Shown piece by piece: positions 10,036 through 18,996 of a DNA stretch of 64,000 bases. Under the pieces are notes generated by a model. That model was not told the DNA's origin. It searched no databases and was given only the letters and a program-made list of their open reading frames with translations. Every line of letters begins with the position of its first letter. The stretch's first letter is position 1. The position numbers and the translations under genes are program-made. Origin of the DNA: an uncultured Prevotella sp. (GTDB lineage Bacteria; Bacteroidota; Bacteroidia; Bacteroidales; Bacteroidaceae); assembly GCA_947170725.1 (NCBI GenBank), contig CAMVUM010000005.1, positions 1-64,000 on the forward strand, given 5' to 3'.

Positions 10036-11535
10036 TTATTTTGTTACGTTCGTCCGACCACACCAAACCTGTCCCGTCCCACTGCACACAATCCACAGAC
10101 GGTTGTCGCCGTCCACGGCCATCGTAGCGGAAGTGGCATTCGTGTCAAAGCCCTCAGGTATATTATATATGGTGCTGTTTTTCCACGTGATTCCGCCGTC
10201 GCGGCTCTCATAGAGCTTCGCATACGGCTCCACCGTACATCCGCCGACGCCTTCACCTCCCATGGCCAACAGCCGGCCGTCATATCCGGCAACCGTCAGA
10301 CCTTTCATCCGAGGCAGCGGATAAACGGACGTGTCGTCAATGTTGACATACGTCCACTGTCCGACCTTGCTGCCCGGAGCATATTCCACAATCTTGCGCC
10401 AGACCATGGCGTATGGCTCGTCGTTGGAAATATCATCGCCGGCATTGTCCTTCAACGCCAACGGCCGGTTGCCGACCATCACAACATAGTCTGTCGTGGC
10501 ATTATATACAAACGGCATACAGCAGAAAGCCACATCCTCTGCGGGCAGCCACTCTGCGTCGTCGGCCACTCCTGCGTCTGTCGTCCATGTATGTCCGCCA
10601 TCCACAGAAACACCTATACGTCCGTTGTCCGTAAGTGCATAGAGTTCAGCTGGTTCAGGTTCTTTACCGTCTGCCTCCAGTTTATCCTTATCCTGACGGT
10701 CATTTGCACCTACGAGCTGCGTCAGCGCGAAACCTTCCGTTCTATAATCAACACCGACGAAAGTCTGCCCGCCGTCATCCGAACGTTTGAGCACACCGCC
10801 GTCCAGCACCATCACCGAGCCGTCCAGCACAGCCACATTGGCGGCAGCGCCGGCGCCCAATACGGTAGCCGACTTATCCCACGTGACTCCATCCGTGGTG
10901 GTATATGTCACTGTGGCGCCGTCTTTCACGCCCATTACGACCAGCCGGCCGGCCGCAACCACGGCTTTCATATCCGACAATCCGGCCAGTTCGCTATTGT
11001 CCGCCATCCGCGTCCATCCGAAACTGCTCTCCTGAGCGTCTTTGACTTTGACCGTCACGGTATATTTCCGCGTAGCGGTGTTGTCCGACGCTACGACGTG
11101 AAGGTTGCGCTGTGTGCTGAAATTTGTCTGTTCACCGGCATTAAAGATGTTCCACATTCCGTCCGACAGGTTCTCTATATAGACCAGTCCGCTGTTCTTT
11201 ACAGCATAGCTGCATGTCAATGTCGTAAGGTCCGTACCTGCCGGAAGCGGTTCCACATTATATATTTCGCCGTTCAGCTGGTCAATGTGGAACGGTATAT
11301 ACCTGACCATCTCGTCGACATGTGACGATGTCTCCGTCGAACCGTCCTCCGCCGTGCTGCTTGTGTTCACAGTTGCGGAAGTTATATTGAAACTTGTTAT
11401 TGCTATATCATTATATAATGTAATCTCCAGATCGTCATCGTCCATACAGGCAGTTAGCAGAACTGCTGCCGAAAACAATAAGAAGAGAGGATGAATATAT
11501 CTTTTCATCAATATCTTTTTTAATTTTAGCTGCAA
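10036..11535 (-). CDS. BNR-repeat-like lipoprotein (DUF6242-like)
   Basis: Lipobox LLTAC plus WTRMADNSELAGLSDMKAVVAAGRL and repeated SxDGGxTW Asp-box motifs. Confidence 0.7.
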   Translation of the reverse strand: MQLKLKKILMKRYIHPLFLLFSAAVLLTACMDDDDLEITLYNDIAITSFNITSATVNTSSTAEDGSTETSSHVDEMVRYIPFHIDQLNGEIYNVEPLPAGTDLTTLTCSYAVKNSGLVYIENLSDGMWNIFNAGEQTNFSTQRNLHVVASDNTATRKYTVTVKVKDAQESSFGWTRMADNSELAGLSDMKAVVAAGRLVVMGVKDGATVTYTTTDGVTWDKSATVLGAGAAANVAVLDGSVMVLDGGVLKRSDDGGQTFVGVDYRTEGFALTQLVGANDRQDKDKLEADGKEPEPAELYALTDNGRIGVSVDGGHTWTTDAGVADDAEWLPAEDVAFCCMPFVYNATTDYVVMVGNRPLALKDNAGDDISNDEPYAMVWRKIVEYAPGSKVGQWTYVNIDDTSVYPLPRMKGLTVAGYDGRLLAMGGEGVGGCTVEPYAKLYESRDGGITWKNSTIYNIPEGFDTNATSATMAVDGDNRLWIVCSGTGQVWCGRTNVTK

Positions 11536-11667
11536 ATTTAATCACAATTCCGCAAAATGCGGCATCTTTATGCCATTTATTAAACAAAATATATGATAAT
11601 ACACTGTATTTTAAGTTCTATTAGTAATGAAGTAAGAACTCATGGTGATAAGGCATCAGGTAGGATG

Positions 11668-11765
11668 TCAGGGTGATAAGCGAAGAGGTATGACCACTCT
11701 TCGTCCGTCCTCAGGGTTATATGAAAACGGCAATCACACCTCTTCGCTCATCATTCTGTCCTCAT
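11668..11765. repeat. Inverted pair of family A repeats
   Basis: atgtcagggtgataagcgaagaggtatgacc ... ggcaatcacacctcttcgctcatcattctgtcctcat. Confidence 0.75.
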
Positions 11766-11776
11766 GTCTGAATACA

Positions 11777-11816
11777 AAAAGAGCGCGGTATGACTCACTC
11801 ACTCCGCGCTCCTTCT
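11777..11816. terminator. Hairpin
   Basis: aagagcgcggtatgactcactcactccgcgctcctt; arms gagcgcgg/ccgcgctc. Confidence 0.5.
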
Positions 11817-12211
11817 TAACGTAAGCGACATCTTGTCTGATAAATCAAACTCCGCAAAGCGGCTGATGTCAACATTCCGTTGTCTGAAAATCTAATAACA
11901 TAATCTTTACCTTAAATCTATTAACTACTAACCTAATGAATAACAATGTATTCGTCTCGAACACATTGCAAAGGTAATACATTTTGTGCGCGTACACAAA
12001 TTATTTAAGTATTGTTTGGACTTTATCTGTTTTGTTTTGATTTATATCAATTTTACGCCCGTAAGCATGTATTGAAATACAGCATACCTTCATGGGCTAT
12101 AAGGAGTTATTGAAAACAAGAACAGCCAGAGAGCAAAAAGAGATGTGGTTCACGGACACCACCGGGAGCGGCAAATCCATGCTTGAATCCCAAAAAATCC
12201 CAATGATAAAA

Positions 12212-12254
12212 AAATAAGAATCCCGACCGGCGTTTGCCGGTCGGGATTCTTATT
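12212..12254 (-). terminator. Rho-independent-like terminator of pckA
   Basis: aataagaatcccgaccggc gttt gccggtcgggattcttatt, 19-bp arms directly downstream of pckA. Confidence 0.8.
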
Positions 12255-12277
12255 TGTGTCTTTAAGACTTCTCTTTA

Positions 12278-13891
12278 TTAGAGCTGAGGTCCGGCTGCTA
12301 CGAGAGCCTTGCCTGCCTCATTTCCTGTGTACTTAACGAAGTTCTTCTGGAAGCGTGCTGCCAGATCCTCTGCCTTCTTCTGCCACTCAGCTGCGTCAGC
12401 GTATGTGTCGCGCGGGTCAAGGATGTTGGTGTCAACGCCCTCGAGCTCTGTCGGAACAGCGAAGTTGAAGATTGGAATGTTCTTTGTGGGAGCGTTGAGG
12501 ATAGCACCACCGAGGATTCCGTCGATGATACCGCGTGTGTCGCGGATAGAGATACGCTTGCCCGTACCGTTCCAACCTGTGTTCACGAGGTAAGCCTTGG
12601 CACCGCTCTTCTCCATCTTCTTCACCAGTTCCTCAGCATACTTTGTGGGGTGCAGCTCGAGGAATGCCTGACCGAAGCAAGCTGAGAATGTGGGAGTAGG
12701 CTCGGTGATACCGCGCTCTGTACCTGCGAGTTTGGCTGTGAAGCCAGAGAGGAAGTAGTACTTTGTCTGCTCCGGAGTCAGGATAGAAACGGGAGGCAGA
12801 ACGCCGAATGCGTCGGCAGACAGGAAGATCACGTTCTTGGCTGCGGGAGCTGCGCTCTTCGGACGAACGATGTTGTTGATGTGCTCGATGGGGTAGGACA
12901 CGCGGGTGTTCTCCGTTGTGCTCTTGTCTGCGAAGTCGATTGTGCCGTCCTCTGCAACGGTAACGTTCTCCAGCAGGGCGTTGCGCTTGATAGCGTTGAA
13001 GATATCGGGCTCGCTCTCCTTGTCGAGGTTGATAACCTTGGCGTAGCATCCGCCTTCGAAGTTGAACACACCGTTGTCGTCCCATCCGTGCTCGTCGTCA
13101 CCGATAAGCAGACGCTTCGGGTCGGTAGACAGAGTTGTCTTACCCGTACCGGAAAGACCGAAGAACACGGCTGTGTTCTCGCCGTTGAGGTCAGTGTTTG
13201 CAGAGCAGTGCATAGAAGCCATGCCCTTCAGCGGCAGATAGTAGTTCATCATCGAGAACATACCTTTCTTCATCTCACCGCCATACCATGTATTGATGAT
13301 AACCTGCTCGCGGCTTGTTACGTTGAACACAACGGCTGTCTCCGAGTTCAGACCCAGCTCCTTGTAGTTCTCCACCTTAGCCTTAGATGCGTTGTAAACG
13401 ATGAAATCGGGTTCGAAGTTCTCCAGCTCGGCCTCTGTCGGGCGGATGAACATGTTCTTAACGAAGTGAGCCTGCCATGCCACCTCTACGATGAAGCGAA
13501 CAGCCATGCGTGTGTCCTCGTTGGCACCGCAGAAACCGTCGACAACGAACAGGCGTTTGTTAGACAGCTCTTTCTTTGCTATTTCCTTAACGGCAGCCCA
13601 TGCCTCCTGAGAAGCGGGGTGGTTGTCGTTCTTATATTCGTCAGATGTCCACCATACGGTGTCCTTTGAGTTCTCGTCCATGACGATGAACTTGTCCTTA
13701 GGTGAGCGGCCGGTGTAGATACCTGTCATCACGTTGACAGCACCCAGCTCAGTCTCCTTACCTTTTTCGAAGCCTGTCAGGCTCTCCTTTGTCTCCTCCT
13801 CGAAGAGGGTCTCATACGAAGGATTGTAAACAACCTCGGTAGTACCGGTGATACCGTACTTCTCTAAAACTGACTTATCAAACTTTGCCAT
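12278..13891 (-). CDS. pckA: Phosphoenolpyruvate carboxykinase (ATP)
   Basis: 537 aa; [28 protein letters not shown] kinase motifs, [13 protein letters not shown]. Confidence 0.97.
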   Translation of the reverse strand: MAKFDKSVLEKYGITGTTEVVYNPSYETLFEEETKESLTGFEKGKETELGAVNVMTGIYTGRSPKDKFIVMDENSKDTVWWTSDEYKNDNHPASQEAWAAVKEIAKKELSNKRLFVVDGFCGANEDTRMAVRFIVEVAWQAHFVKNMFIRPTEAELENFEPDFIVYNASKAKVENYKELGLNSETAVVFNVTSREQVIINTWYGGEMKKGMFSMMNYYLPLKGMASMHCSANTDLNGENTAVFFGLSGTGKTTLSTDPKRLLIGDDEHGWDDNGVFNFEGGCYAKVINLDKESEPDIFNAIKRNALLENVTVAEDGTIDFADKSTTENTRVSYPIEHINNIVRPKSAAPAAKNVIFLSADAFGVLPPVSILTPEQTKYYFLSGFTAKLAGTERGITEPTPTFSACFGQAFLELHPTKYAEELVKKMEKSGAKAYLVNTGWNGTGKRISIRDTRGIIDGILGGAILNAPTKNIPIFNFAVPTELEGVDTNILDPRDTYADAAEWQKKAEDLAARFQKNFVKYTGNEAGKALVAAGPQL

Positions 13892-14327
13892 TTCTGTAAA
13901 ATGTATTTAGTTGTATGAATATTAAATATGTATGCCAGGGCGTCCACAAACCGTACACGACATGGCTTTATCGCGGCAAAGGTAGTAAAAATAACATTTA
14001 CATCAAAATGTTATCGCACACAAATACTGCCCGTTACACCTTTTTTAAGTTAAAGTATCGGAAAATCAGCCGTCCCGGCTTTCTTTTGCAAAGTCGGAAT
14101 GACAAAAGCGAAACGCCCACTGCGGATTGTTTTAGGATGTTAGATGAGTATCTCCCGCTTGATTTCCGGTTCATCCGACATTTGGATTGACAGTTTCGAT
14201 TAATACCAACATGCCCACCCCACTTGAAGACTCCCAACGAATCTGCATTTTAACACAACTTTCTGCGGTATGTCACTCCAAAAGCCGGAAGAACCTGATT
14301 TTCCCCTGAAAAAAGAACTTTTTTCCG

Positions 14328-14335
14328 TATCTTTG
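14328..14335 (+). promoter_or_regulatory. Bacteroidetes -7-like box upstream of upp
   Basis: tatctttg matches TAnnTTTG, ~35 bp before the ATG. Confidence 0.6.
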
Positions 14336-14369
14336 CATCCAATAAGCAATCAATTAAAACGATAATACG

Positions 14370-15029
14370 ATGAAAATAATCAATCTTAGCGAGACAGACT
14401 CCGTTGTCAACAGGTATCTCTCAGAGATACGCGACATCAATTATCAGCAGAACCGCCTGCTTTTCCGCAACAACATCACGCGCATCGGCGAGATGATGGC
14501 ATACGAAATCAGCAAGACGCTCAGTTATGAGGACCGCGAGGTGACAACCCCGCTGGGCACGGCACGCGTCCGTCTGCCCGAAGACGAAATCGTCCTGAGC
14601 ACAATCTTCCGCGCCGGACTGCCACTGCACACGGGATTCCTCAATGTTTTCGACCATGCCGAAAACGCTTTTGTCAGCGCCTATCGCAAGTACACGGACG
14701 ACACCCACACCGAGGTGGGCATACATGTGGAATATCTTGCCACACCGAACCTGAACGGCAAGACCCTTATCATCGCAGACCCCATGCTCGCCACCGGCGG
14801 CTCGATAGAGATGGGCTACCGCGCATTCCTGACCAAGGGTCTGCCGAAACGTGTTGACATTGCCTGCGTCATAGCTACTCCGGAAGGCATAGAACATGTC
14901 CGCCGGACCATGCCGGACGACATCACGACGGTTTGGTGTGCCGCCATCGACGAGCGTCTTGACGAACACAAGTATATCGTTCCGGGGCTGGGAGACGCCG
15001 GCGACCTGTGTTTCGGAGAGAAGCTGTAA
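14370..15029 (+). CDS. upp: Uracil phosphoribosyltransferase
   Basis: 219 aa; RFRNNITRIGEMMAYE region and ADPMLATGGS PRPP-binding motif. Confidence 0.92.
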   Translation: MKIINLSETDSVVNRYLSEIRDINYQQNRLLFRNNITRIGEMMAYEISKTLSYEDREVTTPLGTARVRLPEDEIVLSTIFRAGLPLHTGFLNVFDHAENAFVSAYRKYTDDTHTEVGIHVEYLATPNLNGKTLIIADPMLATGGSIEMGYRAFLTKGLPKRVDIACVIATPEGIEHVRRTMPDDITTVWCAAIDERLDEHKYIVPGLGDAGDLCFGEKL

Positions 15030-15260
15030 GCCGATTTGCCACCTACGCCGCTTGCCTATGGCACTGACCGGCCAACAGACACCTTTCAACGTAGAGACGG
15101 CCAAGAGGCAAAGACACACCGATGTCGACAAAAAAAATCAACAAAACCGTCTCCGGAAAAATTTCCGTTTCAGCTCGATTCGGGGCTTTCGGAGGCCGTT
15201 TCGGGCTTTTCCGGCCATGAGCGCAGGACTGAAAAACAACTAAAAAAACGGCATCGGCAT

Positions 15261-15282
15261 GCCGTAAGGCCCTCCCGGCTTT
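15261..15282. repeat. Partial copy of the GCCGTAAGG element
   Basis: gccgtaaggccctcccggctt matches the terminus of copies A and B. Confidence 0.6.
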
Positions 15283-15347
15283 TCAGGAACGGAAATTCCG
15301 GATGTATTGTGACAGCCGTTTTTGTCCGGAAAAGCTCACTTTTTCTT

Positions 15348-15454
15348 GCCGTAAGGCTCTCCCGGGGTTCCAACGGGGCTGTTGTCGCAATGCGACGGCA
15401 GCCCCGTTGTGTCGCCGTAAGGCCTCCGTTGCAACCCCGGGAGAGCCTTACGGC
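15348..15454. repeat. Nested palindromic element, copy A
   Basis: gccgtaaggctctcccggggtt ... aaccccgggagagccttacggc: 22-bp perfect terminal inverted arms with internal caacggggctg/cagccccgttg pairing. Confidence 0.85.
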
Positions 15455-15899
15455 AAGCCTTTTCTGATTTCGCGGAATTACGGCGGATTTGCCGTCTCAG
15501 GTAAGTACCTGTAAATGAATATGTTCCGAAATATGTAAATTTTATTCCGCCATACTCCACCTATTTTCACACGCTCATTTTTGCGATATTTGCGTCCACG
15601 GCCGAACTTTTTTGAAAAGTCCCTGCTCTCGCAGGAGATAAATTCAGAATTTAAATTACAAACAGACACAACCGCCAAGCTGCGATGCCGGTCTGCGGCC
15701 GGTGGAAACCTGCCAGACGACGAAGCCAGGCGGAACAAACGCCCGAGGATGTGTCAAAAGAGCAACGAACATAGCGGAAAATGATTCCCTACAAGCGCGG
15801 ATTTTACATTTTGGCGCACCTTCATGGGCCGCGCCCAAAATGCGAAGAAGAAAGGGCCTTTGCGTGAAAAAAGGGGAGCGAAAGCCTCCGCTGTCCACC

Positions 15900-15932
15900 C
15901 TTAGCGAACCGGCCGGAAGACCGCCCCTACAT
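15900..15932 (-). repeat. REP-like GTAGGGGCGGTC element
   Basis: Reverse complement reads aatgtaggggcggtcttccggccggttcgctaa: GTAG foot followed by an imperfect GC-rich palindrome. Confidence 0.45.
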
Positions 15933-16004
15933 TAAAACTTCTCTTAAAATAATAAAAAATAGTGATTTTTCACTAAATAAATATCGCTATCAGATAAAAA
16001 TACG

Positions 16005-16012
16005 TAACTTTG
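16005..16012 (+). promoter_or_regulatory. Bacteroidetes -7-like box upstream of the FKBP cluster
   Basis: taactttg matches TAnnTTTG, ~80 bp before the ATG at 16095. Confidence 0.6.
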
Positions 16013-16094
16013 CATGTTCGCAGTGATGAACGGACAACTATAAAAATCAAGAGACGTAACATATCAATAATATATATAATAACTGTTTAGAACA

Positions 16095-16700
16095 ATGGAT
16101 AAACTTAGCTATGCTTTAGGATTAGGCATCGGACGCCAGCTGGCACAAATGGGAGCCAACGACATCAATATCGACGATTTCGCACAAGCCATCAAGGACG
16201 TTATAGCCGGCAATGAGCTGAAAGTGTCTAACCGTGAGGCACAGACAATCGTACAGGACTATTTCGCCGAACAGGAAAAGAAACTTCAGGCCGAGCGCGC
16301 CGAGAACGGAAAAGCCGCACGCGAGGCAGGAGAGAAATATCTGGCCGAAAACGCCAAGAAAGACGGTGTTGTCACACTGGCCAGCGGACTCCAGTATCAG
16401 ATAATCAAGGAAGGCGAGGGCCGTCAGCCCAAAGCCACAGACAGCGTGAAGTGCCACTACGAGGGCTTCCTCGTTGACGGAACGCTCTTTGACAGCAGCG
16501 TACAGCGCGGCGAGCCCGCCGTCTTCGGTCTCCAGCAGGTCATTGCCGGATGGACAGAAGGTCTGCAGCTCATGAAAGAGGGCGCAAAATACCGCTTCTT
16601 CATCCCCTATATGCTGGGCTACGGAGAGTCTGGCGCAGGTCAGTCCATACCGCCATACTCCGCTCTGATATTCGATGTGGAGCTGATAAAGGTGATGTAA
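16095..16700 (+). CDS. FKBP-type peptidyl-prolyl cis-trans isomerase (paralog 1)
   Basis: Mip-like N-domain (LSYALGLGIGRQL) and C-terminal FKBP core (VKCHYEGFLVDGTLFDSS). Confidence 0.93.
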   Translation: MDKLSYALGLGIGRQLAQMGANDINIDDFAQAIKDVIAGNELKVSNREAQTIVQDYFAEQEKKLQAERAENGKAAREAGEKYLAENAKKDGVVTLASGLQYQIIKEGEGRQPKATDSVKCHYEGFLVDGTLFDSSVQRGEPAVFGLQQVIAGWTEGLQLMKEGAKYRFFIPYMLGYGESGAGQSIPPYSALIFDVELIKVM

Positions 16701-16878
16701 CCCGAGAGAATAAAGAGCGAAGACATGTTGATGGGTGAAGAGAGTAATTGGCGATACCGTTCTTTTTCTTCTCCAGCTCAGACAACAATAAACATTTCCA
16801 GATTCAAATAACATAAACATATCCAGTTCCCTCCTTTTTGGAGGGTTGGGTGGGTTTCAAAAAACAAATAAAGTAAAA

Positions 16879-17754
16879 ATGAAAAAACTTACAGTAGTAG
16901 CCGCCATGGCTATCGCTGCCGCAACAATCACATCGTGCGGCAACTCTACACCCAAGGCAAACCTCAAGAACGACGTGGACACGCTGAGCTATGCTTTCGG
17001 TATGTCACAGACTGACGGTCTGAAAGACTATCTCATGCGTCAGGGTGTCGACACGGCATACGTCAACGAGTTCGTAAAGGGACTCAACGAAGGCGCTAAC
17101 GCCGGAGAGAACAAGAAGAAGGCTGCCTACTATGCGGGTATTCAGGTCGGTCAGATGATCAGCACACAGTGGGTCAAGGGACTCAACTACCAGCTCTTCG
17201 GCAACGACTCCACACAGACAGTATCACTCCAGAACATCATGGCCGGATTCATCAGCGGAACAACAGGCAAGAAAGGCCTCATGACCATGGAACAGGCACA
17301 GATGCTCTTCCAGTCAAAACAGCAGCAGGTGAAGGCAAAGGCCATGGAAGGCCAGTACGGCGAGAACAAGAAGGCCGGCGAGAAGTTCCTCGCTGAGAAC
17401 GCCAAGAAAGAAGGCGTAAAGACTCTGGAAAGCGGCGTACAGTATAAGGTTATCAAGGAAGGAAACGGAGCCATCCCCGCCGACACCTCAATGGTGAAGG
17501 TTCGCTACGAAGGACGCACCATCGACGGCAAGGTGTTCGACAGCTCCGACAAGCACGGCAAGGATCCTGTAGCTTTCCGCGCCAATCAGGTGATCAAGGG
17601 ATGGACCGACGCTCTCGTCCACATGCCCGCAGGCTCTGTATGGGAAGTATATATCCCGCAGGAACTGGCTTACGGCGAGCGTGAGCAGAGAGACTTCAAG
17701 CCTTTCTCCGCACTCATCTTCAAAATCGAGCTTGTTTCTGTTAACGAGAAGTAA
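16879..17754 (+). CDS. FKBP-type peptidyl-prolyl cis-trans isomerase lipoprotein (paralog 2)
   Basis: Signal/lipobox MKKLTVVAAMAIAAATITSCGN and FKBP core VRYEGRTIDGKVFDSS. The start at 16879 is preferred over 16846 because the extension lies in repeat-like leader DNA. Confidence 0.93.
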   Translation: MKKLTVVAAMAIAAATITSCGNSTPKANLKNDVDTLSYAFGMSQTDGLKDYLMRQGVDTAYVNEFVKGLNEGANAGENKKKAAYYAGIQVGQMISTQWVKGLNYQLFGNDSTQTVSLQNIMAGFISGTTGKKGLMTMEQAQMLFQSKQQQVKAKAMEGQYGENKKAGEKFLAENAKKEGVKTLESGVQYKVIKEGNGAIPADTSMVKVRYEGRTIDGKVFDSSDKHGKDPVAFRANQVIKGWTDALVHMPAGSVWEVYIPQELAYGEREQRDFKPFSALIFKIELVSVNEK

Positions 17755-17760
17755 TCCGTC

Positions 17761-18756
17761 ATGAAGAAGATACTAACACTTGCACTTGCCATCATGGCAA
17801 GTGCAACGTTTAATGTTGCCACGGCCGCCAAGAAGAGCAAGAAGAAAGCGGCCAAGACCGTAGCCGTCCAGCCCGTGAAGCTCGCCACAGGCTCCGACAC
17901 GCTGAGCTATGCGGCCGGAATGGCCCTCACGGAAGGTCTCCTGCAATATCTCAGCCAGTCACAGGGCATAGACTCGACAACCATCGCCGACTTCATACGC
18001 GGCTTCGAAGACATGATTGCCGTCGGTGAAGACCCGAAGATGAAGGCCTACGCCTCCGGAATGGACATCGCTTCACGCCTCAAAGGCCCGATGCTCACCG
18101 GCATGAAAGGCGAGTTCGAGAACACGCCCGACTCTGTGGTTGACTCCCTCATCTTCCGCGGATTCGCCGACGCGCTCAAGCAGGACACCACGACATTCAC
18201 ACAAAAGAAGGCATCCGAGATTTTCCGTGAAAGACGCGAAGCCGACAAAAAGGCCAAGGAAGAGAAACTCTACGGCGAGAACCGTCGTGCCGGCGAACGC
18301 TTCCTGGCCGAAAACACCAAAAAAGACAGCGTCGTTACGCTGCCCAGCGGACTCCAGTATAAGGTGATCGTGGCCGGAAACGGCGAAGTGCCCAAGCGCA
18401 CGGACAAGGTGCTCGTGAACTACGAGGGCCGTCTTGTTGACGGAAGCGTGTTCGACAGCTCCGCCAAGCACGGCGACAAACCGGCTTCTTTCCGCGCCGA
18501 TCAGGTAATCAAGGGATGGACCGAAGCTCTCACCATCATGCCCGTAGGCAGCAAGTGGCAGCTATTCATTCCCTACCAGCTGGCCTACGGCGAGCGTAAC
18601 GCCGGGCAGATCAAACCATTCTCAGCCCTCATCTTCGACGTAGAGCTGGTAGGAATCGACAAGCCGCAGGCCGAAATACAGGTCGTCAGCGACAAAAAGG
18701 CCACATCGGCAAAGTCAACAAAAAAGGTCGCAAAGAAAATTACAAATAAAAAATAA
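17761..18756 (+). CDS. FKBP-type peptidyl-prolyl cis-trans isomerase (paralog 3)
   Basis: Signal peptide, LSYAAGMALTEGL and VNYEGRLVDGSVFDSS; basic KSTKKVAKKITNKK tail. Confidence 0.93.
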   Translation: MKKILTLALAIMASATFNVATAAKKSKKKAAKTVAVQPVKLATGSDTLSYAAGMALTEGLLQYLSQSQGIDSTTIADFIRGFEDMIAVGEDPKMKAYASGMDIASRLKGPMLTGMKGEFENTPDSVVDSLIFRGFADALKQDTTTFTQKKASEIFRERREADKKAKEEKLYGENRRAGERFLAENTKKDSVVTLPSGLQYKVIVAGNGEVPKRTDKVLVNYEGRLVDGSVFDSSAKHGDKPASFRADQVIKGWTEALTIMPVGSKWQLFIPYQLAYGERNAGQIKPFSALIFDVELVGIDKPQAEIQVVSDKKATSAKSTKKVAKKITNKK

Positions 18757-18838
18757 CAAAGAACAAGGCTATCCTGTGAAGGACGCACCAAAGTTCATGG
18801 TAACATATATTTAGATAAATAAGTATGTGCAATACTTA

Positions 18839-18868
18839 TTGAGCCGGACAGCGGTCCGGCTTTTTTTA
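18839..18868 (+). terminator. Rho-independent terminator after the FKBP cluster
   Basis: gagccggacagcggtccggcttttttt: GC stem followed by a T run. Confidence 0.8.
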
Positions 18869-18894
18869 TTTTCTTAAACGAAAAGGCTTTTACT

Positions 18895-18912
18895 TAGGGA
18901 TATTCAGCTGAT
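18895..18912 (+). repeat. Left copy of an 18-bp inverted flanking repeat
   Basis: tagggatattcagctgat; exact reverse complement at 24033-24050. Confidence 0.75.
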
Positions 18913-18996
18913 GGCTGGATACTGTTCATAATATAGCTGATGCCGATGCAAATTTAGTGAAACCGTAATTCTTCTTACGACCTTGGGAACCCGTGA

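Noticed and set aside
9274-11325. 683-aa plus-strand ORF
   Set aside because: It runs antisense across uppS, the barrel gene and the DUF6242-like gene, all with recognisable sequence; it is a shadow ORF with a His/Arg/Cys-rich composition.
12881-13669. 262-aa plus-strand ORF antisense to pckA
   Set aside because: It lies wholly opposite the well-conserved pckA; shadow ORF.
15036-15560. Several small ORFs on both strands after upp
   Set aside because: They are translations of the nested palindromic repeat; similar peptides arise from the second repeat copy.
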